Part shown: positions 36,740-45,718 of the stretch, piece after piece
Layout of the letters: each line of letters begins with the position of its first letter
How positions within the stretch are numbered: the stretch's first letter is position 1
Assembly: GCF_002893625.1 (NCBI RefSeq)
Contig: NZ_PKMZ01000011.1
Span: 1-64,000, forward strand
Source: Mangrovicella endophytica
Lineage (GTDB): Bacteria; Pseudomonadota; Alphaproteobacteria; Rhizobiales; Rhizobiaceae
DNA: 64,000 nucleotides
Reading direction: 5' to 3'
Translations under genes and position numbers: made by a program
Notes under the pieces: generated by a model
Database searches by the model: none
What the model saw: only the letters and a program-made list of their open reading frames with translations
What the model was told of the DNA's origin: nothing

Positions 36740-36842
36740 GGTGGGAGGCTGGCACGATGACCCGTGCCGTGGCTCGTTGGGGCTGCTTCCTTCCGGACCT
36801 GACCCGGTTGGCGAGTGGCTCGTCCACTACCAACCTCCCACC
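36740..36842 (-). ncRNA. ffs: Signal recognition particle RNA (4.5S, bacterial small type)
   Basis: Read on the minus strand, the stretch 36804-36781 is GGTCAGGTCCGGAAGGAAGC plus AGCC, the universally conserved apical domain of SRP RNA that binds Ffh, with the GGAA tetraloop. The two ends pair: 36740-36752 with 36830-36842 forms a 13-bp helix with one G-U type mismatch, giving an RNA of about 103 nt, the size of bacterial 4.5S RNA. It lies about 1 kb upstream of dnaX, and SRP RNA is often found near dnaX in alphaproteobacteria. Ends are approximate by a few bases. Confidence 0.93.
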
Positions 36843-36846
36843 GCTA

Positions 36847-36875
36847 CATATCGTTGGTTCGCGATCTAAATGCAA
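36847..36875 (-). promoter_or_regulatory. Promoter of the SRP RNA gene
   Basis: On the minus strand TTGCAT (36875-36870) and GATATG (36852-36847) are separated by 17 bases. The RNA 5' end predicted from folding begins five bases after the -10. This fits a strong housekeeping promoter for a stable RNA. Confidence 0.6.
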
Positions 36876-36923
36876 GCGCTCGGCAATCGCGGCGCCGTTG
36901 CGCCGTGCCGCTTGGGGGAATCG

Positions 36924-37337
36924 ATGCGGGCTTTCGAACTGGATCCTCGGTTGACGCGAGACACATTCGCGGTCGGACGCCTCGGCCTCTGCGAGCTGCG
37001 GCTGATGAACGACCGGCGCTGGCCCTGGCTGATCCTCGTTCCGCAGCGCAATGACGTCGTCGAGTTCCACGAGCTGACGCCGCTCGACCAGACGATGCTG
37101 ACCTTCGAGGTGTCGCTGGTGGCCCCCGTGCTGAAGCGCATCACCCGCGCCGACAAGCTGAATATCGGCACGCTCGGCAATGTCGTGTCGATGTTCCACC
37201 TCCATATCGTCGCGCGCAGCGCCGGCGACGCGAACTGGCCGGGGCCCGTCTGGGGCCATGGCAGCGCGATCCCCTATGGCGAGATGGAGGCTTCCGAGTT
37301 GCTGGAGCGTGTGCGCGAGGCGGTCCTTTCCGCATGA
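36924..37337 (+). CDS. HIT-family protein
   Basis: This 137-residue protein ends the histidine-triad pattern with MFHLHIVARS, the H-x-H-x-x-x core; NIGTLGNVVSMFHLH precedes it. WPWLILVPQRNDVVEFHEL is the family beta-strand region. HIT proteins hydrolyse or transfer nucleotide monophosphates. ATG 36924 follows a GGGGGAA ribosome-binding site. The stop overlaps nudC by four bases, linking it to NAD(H)-related nucleotide hydrolysis; the precise substrate is not known. Confidence 0.9.
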   Translation: MRAFELDPRLTRDTFAVGRLGLCELRLMNDRRWPWLILVPQRNDVVEFHELTPLDQTMLTFEVSLVAPVLKRITRADKLNIGTLGNVVSMFHLHIVARSAGDANWPGPVWGHGSAIPYGEMEASELLERVREAVLSA

Positions 37338-38281
37338 GCGGCATCCAGAACGGGCGCGCTGCGCAGCCCGCCGAGATGAGCGCCCGCACCGGCTTTGCCG
37401 GCAACCGGCTCTTTCGGGACAGCGAGCATCGTGGCGCGGCAACGCTGACGACGGCGCTGGAGCATCCGGATGCCGTTGTCTACCTCACCGCGGACCGAAA
37501 CTGGCTGGCGCCGGGCGATCGGGAGGGGTTCGCCTTCAGCGTTTCTGCCGCGGAGCGCCTCGGCGCTGAATTTGGCGAGGCCGTGCTGCTCGGCACCGAT
37601 CCGATGGGCCGGCCCGTTCTGGCCGCAAGGCTGCCAGCAATGCCGCCGGCGGACGGCGGGATTGCCGCCTACGAACTGCGCGGCATCGCCGAAGGCATGC
37701 TGGTCGACGCCGACACCGAAGGCCGCCTGGCGCAGGCGACGCATCTCCTCGGCTGGCACGCGCGCAACCGCTTTTGCGGCTGCTGCGGCGGGGCGACGGT
37801 GTCCGAGGCCGCCGGCCTCAGGCGTCGCTGCACAGCCTGCGGAGAGGTCATCTTCCCGCGCATCGAGCCGGTCACGATCATGCTGGTGCATGACGGCGCC
37901 GGCCGCTGCATCCTCGGCCGGCAGCCGCGCTTCAAGCCGGGCTTCTGGTCGTGCCTTGCCGGCTTCGTCGAAGCGGGCGAGACGATCGAGGATGCCGTGA
38001 GACGCGAGACGCTGGAGGAGGCCGGCATCAAGGTCGGCGCCGTCAGCTACCTCGCCTCGCAGCCCTGGCCATTTCCGGGATCGCTGATGATCGGCTGCAC
38101 CGCGCTTGCTGCCGGCACGGAGATCCTCTTTGACGCGACGGAGCTGGAGGACTGCCGCTGGTTCGCCCGCGCCGAGGTGCGGCAGATGTTCGAAGGGCGC
38201 CATCCGGACGGACTGATGCTGCCCGGGCGCTTTGCCATCGCGCACCACCTGATCAAGGCCTTTGCCGATGGCGAGGTCTAG
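37334..38281 (+). CDS. nudC: NADH pyrophosphatase NudC
   Basis: This 315-residue NUDIX enzyme has an N-terminal NUDIX-like domain, a four-cysteine zinc ribbon (FCGCCGGATVSEAAGLRRRC...C), the IFPRIEPVTIMLVHD strand, and the NUDIX box GFVEAGETIEDAVRRETLEEAGI followed by the SQPWPFPGSLM motif (SQPWPFPxS), which defines NudC. NudC cleaves NADH and removes NAD caps from RNA. It is translationally coupled to the HIT gene (ATGA). Confidence 0.94.
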   Translation: MSGIQNGRAAQPAEMSARTGFAGNRLFRDSEHRGAATLTTALEHPDAVVYLTADRNWLAPGDREGFAFSVSAAERLGAEFGEAVLLGTDPMGRPVLAARLPAMPPADGGIAAYELRGIAEGMLVDADTEGRLAQATHLLGWHARNRFCGCCGGATVSEAAGLRRRCTACGEVIFPRIEPVTIMLVHDGAGRCILGRQPRFKPGFWSCLAGFVEAGETIEDAVRRETLEEAGIKVGAVSYLASQPWPFPGSLMIGCTALAAGTEILFDATELEDCRWFARAEVRQMFEGRHPDGLMLPGRFAIAHHLIKAFADGEV

Positions 38282-38313
38282 AGCATTTCCGGCCGGACAT
38301 GCTCTACGGCTTT

Positions 38314-39249
38314 CTACTCTGCCGGGGTCAGCAGGGCGTGGCGTTCCGGCGAAGCCCGGTAGACGCCGAGGCACAGGAACTCGTCGGAGAAGAAGCTCAG
38401 CTCCTCCAGCGCGCGGGAAACGGCCGGGTCATGCGGATGGCCTTCGATGTCGGCGTAGAACTGCGTCGCGGAGAAGCTGCCGCCGATCTGGTAGCTCTCC
38501 AGCTTCGTCATGTTGATGCCGTTGGTGGCAAAGCCGCCGAGCGCCTTGTAGAGCGCCGCCGGAATGTTGCGGACGCGGAAGACGAAGGTCGTCACGACGT
38601 TGCGGCTGATATAGGCGCGGCCGTTCTCGACCTGCTGCGGGTCACGCGCGGCCCAGAGGCTGAGGCGCCGTTCCTCCGGATCGGACAGCTGGATGCGCGC
38701 GGGATCGCGCAGCACGACGAAGCGGGTGACGTTGTTCTCGGAATCCTCGACATTGCGGTCGAGGATGGTCAGGCCGTAGTAGCCAGCGGCGAGCTCCGGC
38801 GCGAGCGCGGCCTGGGTCGGATCGCCCATCGCGGCGACTTCGCGCGCCGAGCCCGCGGTATCGCCGGCGATCATCGGCTTCCAGCCGTTGCGCCGCAGGT
38901 AGTCGCGGCACTGGCCGAGCGCATGGACGTGGCTGTGGACGGTGCGGATCTCCTCACGCCGAGCACCCGGCAGCGCCATCAGCTGGAAATGGATCGGCAT
39001 GAAATACTCGCCGACGATCTGCAGCTTCTTCTCCGGCATCAGCCGGTGAATGTCGGCAACGCGGCCGGCGAGCGTGTTCTCGATCGGGATCATGGCGAGC
39101 GCGGCCTCGCCGCTCTCCACTGCCGCAAAGGCATCGTCGAAGGACGGGCACGGCAGCGGCTCCAGGTCCGGATACATTGCCTGACAGGCCATGTCGGAGT
39201 TGGCGCCGGGCTCGCCCTGGAAGGCGATTTTCCCCATGACCCTGGTCAT
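38314..39249 (-). CDS. pheA: Prephenate dehydratase
   Basis: This 311-residue enzyme converts prephenate to phenylpyruvate in phenylalanine synthesis. The catalytic domain runs from [12 protein letters not shown] to about 190, with the conserved [11 protein letters not shown] and the TRF motif in NNVTRFVVL. The C-terminal ACT domain (about 210-295) includes ESYQIGG, matching the ESRP-type allosteric site as ESYQ, so feedback sensitivity may differ from ESRP enzymes. It lacks a chorismate mutase domain, as in other rhizobia. Its start overlaps the kdsB stop by four bases. Confidence 0.93.
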   Translation of the reverse strand: MTRVMGKIAFQGEPGANSDMACQAMYPDLEPLPCPSFDDAFAAVESGEAALAMIPIENTLAGRVADIHRLMPEKKLQIVGEYFMPIHFQLMALPGARREEIRTVHSHVHALGQCRDYLRRNGWKPMIAGDTAGSAREVAAMGDPTQAALAPELAAGYYGLTILDRNVEDSENNVTRFVVLRDPARIQLSDPEERRLSLWAARDPQQVENGRAYISRNVVTTFVFRVRNIPAALYKALGGFATNGINMTKLESYQIGGSFSATQFYADIEGHPHDPAVSRALEELSFFSDEFLCLGVYRASPERHALLTPAE

Positions 39250-39992
39250 GCGAATGCTCCCGTCGTGCCGGCGTAGTGCGCGCGGGCGCGTTCCAGGTCG
39301 TCCGGCGCATCGACCCCGAGCGGCACGGTATCGACGATTTCGGCATCGATCCGCATGCCGGCCTCCAGTGCGCGCAGCTGCTCAAGCTTCTCACGCCGCT
39401 CCAGAGGCGAGGGCCCGAGCGCCACGAAGCGTTCCAGCGCCTCACGCCGATAGGCATAGAGCCCGACATGGTGGAAGAGCGGCCCCTCGCCCCAGGGCGC
39501 CGTTGCGCGCGTGAAGTACAGCGCCCTCAGCCGCGTCGGCGAGGTTTCGGTGCCGACCAGCTTCACGACATTTGGATTGGTGCGCTCGGCCTCTTCGCGG
39601 ATGTCGACGCAGAGTGTCGCAATGTCGCAGCGCGGATCGTCGAAGGGCGCGAGCACCCGCCGCACCGCCTCCGGCTCGACCGTCGGCAGGTCGCCCTGCA
39701 GGTTCACCACCGTCTCGACCGCACCGTCCGGATCGATTGCCCTGAGCGCCTCATGGATGCGGTCAGAGCCCGACTGATGCTCCATCCCGGTCATCACGGC
39801 CTCGTAGCCGGCTGCCTCCACCGCGTCCCGGATGGCCGCCGTATCGGTCGCCACCACAACCCGTCCGACAGCGGCCGCGACCGCCCGTTCGGCGACGCGC
39901 ACGATCATCGGCCGGCCGGCGATGTCGGCGAGCGGCTTGCCCGGCAGACGTGTCGAGGCCATTCGGGCCGGGATCAGGACGACGATGGACAT
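39246..39992 (-). CDS. kdsB: 3-deoxy-manno-octulosonate cytidylyltransferase
   Basis: From ATG 39992 this is a 248-residue enzyme that activates KDO as CMP-KDO for lipopolysaccharide. Motifs are [47 protein letters not shown] and [12 protein letters not shown] with [16 protein letters not shown]. An ATG four codons upstream (40004) is the alternative start. pheA follows with an ATGA overlap, a pairing common in rhizobia. The cytochrome c gene lies divergently upstream. Confidence 0.94.
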   Translation of the reverse strand: MSIVVLIPARMASTRLPGKPLADIAGRPMIVRVAERAVAAAVGRVVVATDTAAIRDAVEAAGYEAVMTGMEHQSGSDRIHEALRAIDPDGAVETVVNLQGDLPTVEPEAVRRVLAPFDDPRCDIATLCVDIREEAERTNPNVVKLVGTETSPTRLRALYFTRATAPWGEGPLFHHVGLYAYRREALERFVALGPSPLERREKLEQLRALEAGMRIDAEIVDTVPLGVDAPDDLERARAHYAGTTGAFA

Positions 39993-40187
39993 CTCAGCAG
40001 GCATCCGAAATCGATTGAGAACCAATCTAAAGTGGCTTGAAGCGAGGCGGTCGTGATGACAAAAGGTGCTTCGGCAGCGCTCCTTACAGCGGTTGCCACG
40101 AAACCGCAAAAGACCTAGCTTCCGCACGTTTTTTGCTTAGCAATCCGTCGGCTAGCGACAGGCCGACCGAGGGGAGCCGCCCGTTCA

Positions 40188-41579
40188 ATGGATTCGTTCG
40201 AGGCCAACAAGATCTTCGGCGCCGTCCTGGCGACGGTGTTCGTTCTGTTTGGCGGCAGCCTTCTGACCGGAAGCATCTTCCATTCCGAAGCCCCGGAAAA
40301 GCCGGGCTACCTGATCGAGGCGGCCGAGGAGAGCGGCGGCGGAGAGGCAGCGGGCGCGGCAGCCGGCGCCGAGGAGCCGCCGATCGCGGCGCTGCTGCAG
40401 ACCGCCGACGCTGAGGCGGGTGCGGCGCAGTTCAAGAAGTGCCAGGCGTGCCACACCGGCGAGGAAGGCGGCGCGAACCGTGTCGGTCCTCATCTGTGGG
40501 ACGTGGTGAACCGTCCGGTCGCATCCGTGTCGGACTTCTCCTATTCGGCTGCCATGAAGGACTTCTCCAAGGGCGGTGAAACGCACTGGGACTTCGACCA
40601 TCTCTATCACTTCCTGAAGGCGCCGAAGGAGTACGTCCCCGGCACCGCGATGGGCTTTGCCGGCCTGAAGAAGCCTGAGGACCGTGCGGCGCTCATCGCC
40701 TATCTGCGCACGCTCTCGGGCAACCCGGCTCCGCTGCCGGCAGCCCCAGCAGCCGACGCTGCGGCCGCTCCGGCCGAGGGTGCAGCTCCGGCCGCGGACG
40801 GCGCCGCGCCGGCGGCAGGCGCCGCGGCCCCGGCTGCAGATGCCGGCACGACCACCGCCGACACGCAGCAGGGCATGGGCCAGCCGCAGACGCCGGCAAC
40901 CACCGACACCGACACGGCCGCTCCGACGCCGGGCCCGGCGCCGACGCAAATCCCCTCCACCGGCGACAACGCACCGGCGGCTCCCGCCAATGCCAATAGC
41001 GGCGGCACACCGACGGGCGGCGACACATCGGCTCCGGCGGCCCAGGGCACCACCTCCGGCGCGCCTGCGCCGACGGCTCCGGCTCCGGCGGCACCCGCTC
41101 CTGCAGCTCCCGCGGCTCCGGCTCCCGCAGCGCCTGCTGCACCGGCAGCTCCTGCTCCGGCCGCGCCGCCGGCTGCCGGCCAGCAGACCGGCTCGGCCGC
41201 TCCGGCGGCCCCGGCTGCAGCGCCTCAGCAGACTGCATCGGTCGCGGGTGATCCGGCGGCCGGCAAGCAGGTCTTCAACAAGTGCAAGGCCTGCCATGCC
41301 GTCGGCGAAGGGGCCAAGAACAAGATCGGCCCGGAGCTGAACGGCATCGTCGGCGAGGCTCCGGCCGCGGTCGAAGGCTATTCCTTCTCGCCGGCGCTGC
41401 AGCAGTTCGCAGCAGCCAACCCGGCCTGGACGCCGGAGAACCTGACGCCCTGGCTGACGGACCCGAAGGCGACGGTGCCCGGCACCAAGATGGCCTTCCC
41501 GGGGCTGAAGAAGCCGGAAGACGTCGCCAACGTCATCGCCTATCTCGCGAGCTTCGACGAGAACGGCGCCGCCAAGTAA
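40188..41579 (+). CDS. Membrane-anchored two-domain cytochrome c
   Basis: This 463-residue protein has an uncleaved N-terminal anchor (about 9-29) and two class I cytochrome c domains. Domain 1 carries CQACH (85-89) with the axial Met near 155 in [15 protein letters not shown]; domain 2 carries CKACH (366-370) with Met 435 in [15 protein letters not shown]. They are joined by about 175 residues rich in Ala, Pro, Gly and Thr. CycM-like single-domain proteins sit beside kdsB in many rhizobia and donate electrons to terminal oxidases. The ATG has an AGGGGAG ribosome-binding site 11 bases away. The duplicated domain with a long linker is the unusual part. Confidence 0.9.
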   Translation: MDSFEANKIFGAVLATVFVLFGGSLLTGSIFHSEAPEKPGYLIEAAEESGGGEAAGAAAGAEEPPIAALLQTADAEAGAAQFKKCQACHTGEEGGANRVGPHLWDVVNRPVASVSDFSYSAAMKDFSKGGETHWDFDHLYHFLKAPKEYVPGTAMGFAGLKKPEDRAALIAYLRTLSGNPAPLPAAPAADAAAAPAEGAAPAADGAAPAAGAAAPAADAGTTTADTQQGMGQPQTPATTDTDTAAPTPGPAPTQIPSTGDNAPAAPANANSGGTPTGGDTSAPAAQGTTSGAPAPTAPAPAAPAPAAPAAPAPAAPAAPAAPAPAAPPAAGQQTGSAAPAAPAAAPQQTASVAGDPAAGKQVFNKCKACHAVGEGAKNKIGPELNGIVGEAPAAVEGYSFSPALQQFAAANPAWTPENLTPWLTDPKATVPGTKMAFPGLKKPEDVANVIAYLASFDENGAAK

Positions 41580-41609
41580 GAGCGGCTCCAGTCGACCAGC
41601 CTGATCCTG

Positions 41610-41643
41610 AAAGGCCCGCGCTTCCCGGCGCGGGCCTTTTCGT
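41610..41643 (+). terminator. Rho-independent terminator after the cytochrome c gene
   Basis: AAAGGCCCGCGC (41610-41621) pairs perfectly with GCGCGGGCCTTT (41628-41639) around TTCCCG, followed by TCGTTT. The hairpin begins 30 bases after the stop. Confidence 0.85.
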
Positions 41644-41828
41644 TTGATCGTGCCGTGACCGCCTTGCCGCGCACACGGCTGACGGCATCTCGCAGCGGGT
41701 CGCGCCTTCCACCAAGTCGAAGAGACGCTCCCAATGGCGGCAAATCGTCCTCCGGTAGCTTGTCCAGCCGGACGATGGCCATAAACTCCTGCAAGCGTCC
41801 GCCGACAGCGGATTATCCGGAGACCGAC

Positions 41829-43814
41829 TTGACCGTTCTTCTGCGCCTTCTCGGCAGCCTCACCGCCACGATCATCCTCGCCGCACCGGCCTCCGCGCAG
41901 GAGGCACCGACCGCTTCGGCGCCGCAGACGCCGGCAGCGGCGACACCGGCCGCGGGCCCAACAGATGCCCAAGAGGCTGTGACGCAGGGCGAGTGGTCGG
42001 AATCGATCTCGCTGATCAAGCCGTCACGCTATCCCGCCGACTTCAAGCACTACGACTACGTCAATCCCGACGCGCCGAAGGGCGGCACGCTACATTCCGT
42101 GGCGATCGGCTCCTTCGACAGCTTCAACCCCTTCATCGTCAGGGGAACGCCGGCGGCCGGCCTTGCCAATTTCGGCGGCGGGCTCCTCTACGATACGCTG
42201 ATGGACCAGTCGACCGACGAGCCCTCGACCTCACATGCGATGATCGCCGAGGCGGTGCGCTATCCCAGCGACTACTCGTCGGTCACCTACCGGCTGGATC
42301 CGAAGGCGCGCTGGCATGACGGGCAGCCGATCACCGTCGAGGACGTGATCTGGAGCTTTCAGACGCTGATCAAGCTGCATCCGCAGTGGGCGACCTATTA
42401 CCAGAACGTGACGGCCGCGACGCAGACCGGCGAGCGCGAAATCACCTTCACCTTCAACCAGAAGAACAATCGCGAACTGCCCAACATCATGGGCGACCTG
42501 ACGATCCTGCCCAAGCACTGGTGGGAGGGCACGGATTCGAAGGGCAAGAAGCGCGACATCACTCAGCCGACCAGCGAGCTGCCGCTCGGCTCGGGCCCCT
42601 ACAAGATCTCGGCCTTCCGCATCGGCGATGCGATCACCTGGGAAAGGGTCGCCGACTACTGGGCGAAGGACAAGCCGGCGCGCGTCGGCCGCTATAACTT
42701 CGGCTCCATCGACTATGTCTATTTCCGCGACTCCAACGCGGCCTGGGAAGCCTTCAAGAAGGGCGGGCTCGACGACTACCGGCTCGAGAACAGCGCCCGC
42801 CGCTGGGCCGAGGGCTATGACTTCCCGGCCGCCAAGAATGGCAGCGTGATCCGCAAGGAGGTCGAGAACCACGACGTCGTGTCGATGCAGGCCTATGTCC
42901 TCAACAACCGCCTGCCGAAGTTCTCCGACATCCGCGTCCGCAAGGCGCTGACGCTCCTCTACAACTTCGAGGAGATGAACCGCACGCTGTTCTTCGGCTA
43001 CTATCGCCGTGTCGCCAGCTACTTCGAGAACAGCGAGCTCGCGGCCAAGGACCTGCCATCGCCGAAGGAGCTCGAATATCTGGAGCCGCTGCGCGGCAAG
43101 GTGCCGGAGGAGGTCTTCACCAAGCCCTTCACCCTGCCCGACTACAGCCAGCCGAACGCCGATCGGGCCTATCTGCGCGAGGCCTTCGATCTCCTGAAGC
43201 AGGCGGGCTACGAGTCCCGCGGCGGACGGATGGTGGATACCAGAACGGGGCAGCCCTTCACGATCGAGCTTCTCGGCGACGACCCGAGCGATGATCGCGT
43301 GCTCGGCCCCTTCGTGCGCCACCTCGGCCGCCTCGGCATCCAGGCAAATGTGCGCATCGTCGACAGCAACCAGTATATTGAGCGGATGCGCAACTTCGAC
43401 TTCGAAGTCGTCGCGATGAAGTACTATCCGCAGTCGCTCTCGCCCGGAAACGAGCAGCGTGATTTCTGGAGTTCCGCCGCCGCCGACGCGCCTGGAAGCC
43501 GCAACTATGCCGGCCTGAAGAACCCGGCGGTCGATCAGCTCATCGACAACATCATCCACGCACCCGACCGCGACTCGCTGGTCGCCGCCACACGCGCACT
43601 CGACCGCGTGATGCTGTGGAACTACGTCGTCGTGCCGCAGTGGTATCTCGGCAAGAGCTGGCTGGCCTACTGGAACACCTTGGACATGCCGGCGAAGGCA
43701 CCGGAATCCTCGGGCGTCGACATCTTCTCCTGGTGGGTCAAGGGCGCGTCCGCCCCGGCGGCATCCACGGCGACGCCGCAGCCTGCGGCAGCGCAAGCGC
43801 CGGCTCAGCCATGA
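41829..43814 (+). CDS. yejA: Peptide ABC transporter substrate-binding protein YejA (copy 1)
   Basis: The best start is TTG 41829, which has GGAG eight bases upstream and puts a Sec signal peptide (LLRLLGSLTATIILAAPASAQ) at the N-terminus, giving 661 residues. ATG 41775 would bury the signal. The body is SBP_bac_5/YejA type: HYDYVNPDAPKGG, GTLHSVAIGSFDSFNPF, WHDGQPITVEDVIWSF and LPLGSGPYKI. YejA captures oligopeptides, including microcin C and host antimicrobial peptides in other species. The Ala/Pro-rich tail is short. Translation is coupled to the second SBP gene by ATGA. Confidence 0.9.
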   Translation: MTVLLRLLGSLTATIILAAPASAQEAPTASAPQTPAAATPAAGPTDAQEAVTQGEWSESISLIKPSRYPADFKHYDYVNPDAPKGGTLHSVAIGSFDSFNPFIVRGTPAAGLANFGGGLLYDTLMDQSTDEPSTSHAMIAEAVRYPSDYSSVTYRLDPKARWHDGQPITVEDVIWSFQTLIKLHPQWATYYQNVTAATQTGEREITFTFNQKNNRELPNIMGDLTILPKHWWEGTDSKGKKRDITQPTSELPLGSGPYKISAFRIGDAITWERVADYWAKDKPARVGRYNFGSIDYVYFRDSNAAWEAFKKGGLDDYRLENSARRWAEGYDFPAAKNGSVIRKEVENHDVVSMQAYVLNNRLPKFSDIRVRKALTLLYNFEEMNRTLFFGYYRRVASYFENSELAAKDLPSPKELEYLEPLRGKVPEEVFTKPFTLPDYSQPNADRAYLREAFDLLKQAGYESRGGRMVDTRTGQPFTIELLGDDPSDDRVLGPFVRHLGRLGIQANVRIVDSNQYIERMRNFDFEVVAMKYYPQSLSPGNEQRDFWSSAAADAPGSRNYAGLKNPAVDQLIDNIIHAPDRDSLVAATRALDRVMLWNYVVVPQWYLGKSWLAYWNTLDMPAKAPESSGVDIFSWWVKGASAPAASTATPQPAAAQAPAQP

Positions 43815-45679
43815 CGATGCTTTTGTCGCGGCGCCGGTTCACCCAACTGGCTCTTGCCGGCGCTGCCGGCGCGGCACTGCGTCCGGCCTTCGCAGCCGTG
43901 CCTGCGGACACTGAGCTGCATGGCCTCTCCGCCTTCGGCGACCTGAAATATTCGGCCGGGTTCGCTCATTTCGACTATGCCTCGCCGCAAGCGCCGAGCG
44001 GGGGACGGTTGAACCTCTCGGTGCCGAGCTGGATCCTCAACCAGTCGCCGCTGACCTTCGACACGCTGAACACCTTCGTTCTGCGCGGCAACGCACCGCC
44101 GCGCATCGAGCTTCTCTACGACACGCTGATGGTCAGCTCGCTGGACGAGCCGGACGCGCTCTACGGCGCGCTGGCGGAGAGCGTCTCGATGTCGGCGGAC
44201 CGCAACCGCTTCACCTTCCGGCTGCGGCCGGAGGCGCGCTTCTCGACCGGGGCGCCGGTGACGGCGGACGATGTCGCCTTTTCCTACGAGACGCTGAAGA
44301 AGGACGGGCATCCGAGCCTGCAAGTGATGCTGGCCGAGGTGACGAGCGTCACTGCCAGCGACGAGCGCACCGCCGTGCTCACCTTCTCCGGCCGTCAGAA
44401 TGTCGCGCAGGCGCTCGGCACCTTCGGTGTCCCGATCATCCCGCGGGCCTTCTTTGCAGGCCGCGGTCTTGATTCCGTCAGCCGCGAGGCAGTGCCCGGC
44501 AGCGGGCAGTACCGGATCGGACGCGCCGAGTTCGGCACCTTCATCGAATATGAGAAGCGCGACGACTACTGGGCGAAGGACCTGCCCTTCGTGCGCGGGC
44601 TCAACCACTTCCAGACCATCCGGATCGACTTCTTCCGCGACCGCCAGCCGGCGCTGGAGGCCTTCAAGAAGGGTCTCATCACGGTCCGCGAGGAGTTCAC
44701 CACCAAGGACTGGGCGACGCAGTACGACTTCCCGGCCGTCACGAGCGGTGCAGTCGTCAGGCAGGAGTTCCCCGACGAGACGAGGCCGCATTTCCAATGC
44801 TGGGCGCTGAACCAGCGCCGCGAGCGTTTCACTGACGCGCGGGTGCGGCACGCGATCAACCTGTGCTTCGACTTCGAATGGACCAATGCCAACCTCCTCT
44901 TCGGTCAGCGGGTTCATTCGCAGTCGCCCTTCGAAGGCTCCGACTTCGTTGCGACCGGCGAGCCTTCGGAGGCCGAGCGCGCGCTCCTTGAGCCGCTGCG
45001 CGGCAAGGTGCCGGATGAGGTGTTCGGGCCTGTCTGGACACAGCCCGTCACCGACGCCTCGGGCGCGGACCGGGTGAAGCTGCGGGAGGCCGCAGGCCTC
45101 TTTGCCGCCGCCGGCTGGGCGCGGCAGGGCCGCCAGCTCGTTGATGCCAAGGGCGAGCCGTTCCGTCTCGAATACATGACCAACGGTCAGGAGCAGGGCC
45201 GCGTCTACGGCAAGTTCATCGATACGCTGCGGCTGATCGGCGTCGATGCCAGCATCCGTCTCGTCGATGCCGCGCAGTATCAGGAGCGCGTCAACCGCTT
45301 CGACTTCGACATGATCCTCGCCGCCTTCAGCTTCGCGCCGACGCCGACGCAGGACAGCCTGGCGATCTTCTTCGGCAGCGCCGCGCGGGACAATCCCGGT
45401 GCCTACAACTATCCGGGCATGGCGAGCGAGGCGGTGGATGCGCTGATCGCCAAGGCCGGTGCGGCACAGAGCCGCGAGGAGCTGACCACCGTCATGAAGG
45501 CGCTCGACCGCCTGCTGCGCTGGCGGCTGGACTGGCTGCCTAACATCACCTCCGACGTCCACCGTGTTGCATACTGGAACATGTTCGGATTCAAGGAACA
45601 GAAGCCCGAATACGGCTTCCCCATCGAATCGCTCTGGTGGTACGACGCACAGAAGGCTGCCGCGATCGGGAAGGCGTAA
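43811..45679 (+). CDS. Peptide ABC transporter substrate-binding protein YejA (copy 2)
   Basis: This 622-residue paralogue starts at ATG 43811, overlapping the first copy's stop by four bases. Its N-terminus [22 protein letters not shown] has a twin-arginine consensus (SRRRF) followed by a weakly hydrophobic stretch, so Tat export is likely, while copy 1 has a Sec signal. SBP_bac_5 features recur: HFDYASPQAPSGG, FSTGAPVTADDVAFSYETLK and VPGSGQYRI. Sequence identity with copy 1 looks moderate (estimated by eye). It is followed by yejB, 39 bp on. Confidence 0.9.
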   Translation: MTMLLSRRRFTQLALAGAAGAALRPAFAAVPADTELHGLSAFGDLKYSAGFAHFDYASPQAPSGGRLNLSVPSWILNQSPLTFDTLNTFVLRGNAPPRIELLYDTLMVSSLDEPDALYGALAESVSMSADRNRFTFRLRPEARFSTGAPVTADDVAFSYETLKKDGHPSLQVMLAEVTSVTASDERTAVLTFSGRQNVAQALGTFGVPIIPRAFFAGRGLDSVSREAVPGSGQYRIGRAEFGTFIEYEKRDDYWAKDLPFVRGLNHFQTIRIDFFRDRQPALEAFKKGLITVREEFTTKDWATQYDFPAVTSGAVVRQEFPDETRPHFQCWALNQRRERFTDARVRHAINLCFDFEWTNANLLFGQRVHSQSPFEGSDFVATGEPSEAERALLEPLRGKVPDEVFGPVWTQPVTDASGADRVKLREAAGLFAAAGWARQGRQLVDAKGEPFRLEYMTNGQEQGRVYGKFIDTLRLIGVDASIRLVDAAQYQERVNRFDFDMILAAFSFAPTPTQDSLAIFFGSAARDNPGAYNYPGMASEAVDALIAKAGAAQSREELTTVMKALDRLLRWRLDWLPNITSDVHRVAYWNMFGFKEQKPEYGFPIESLWWYDAQKAAAIGKA

Positions 45680-45718
45680 CGCCGCCGCGAGCCGTCCGAC
45701 AGAACAGACTGGAGCCGA

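Noticed and set aside
40724-41240. Ala/Pro repeats in the cytochrome c gene as a DNA repeat array
   Set aside because: The codons vary and the reading frame is kept, so it is a low-complexity protein linker, not a nucleotide tandem array or CRISPR.
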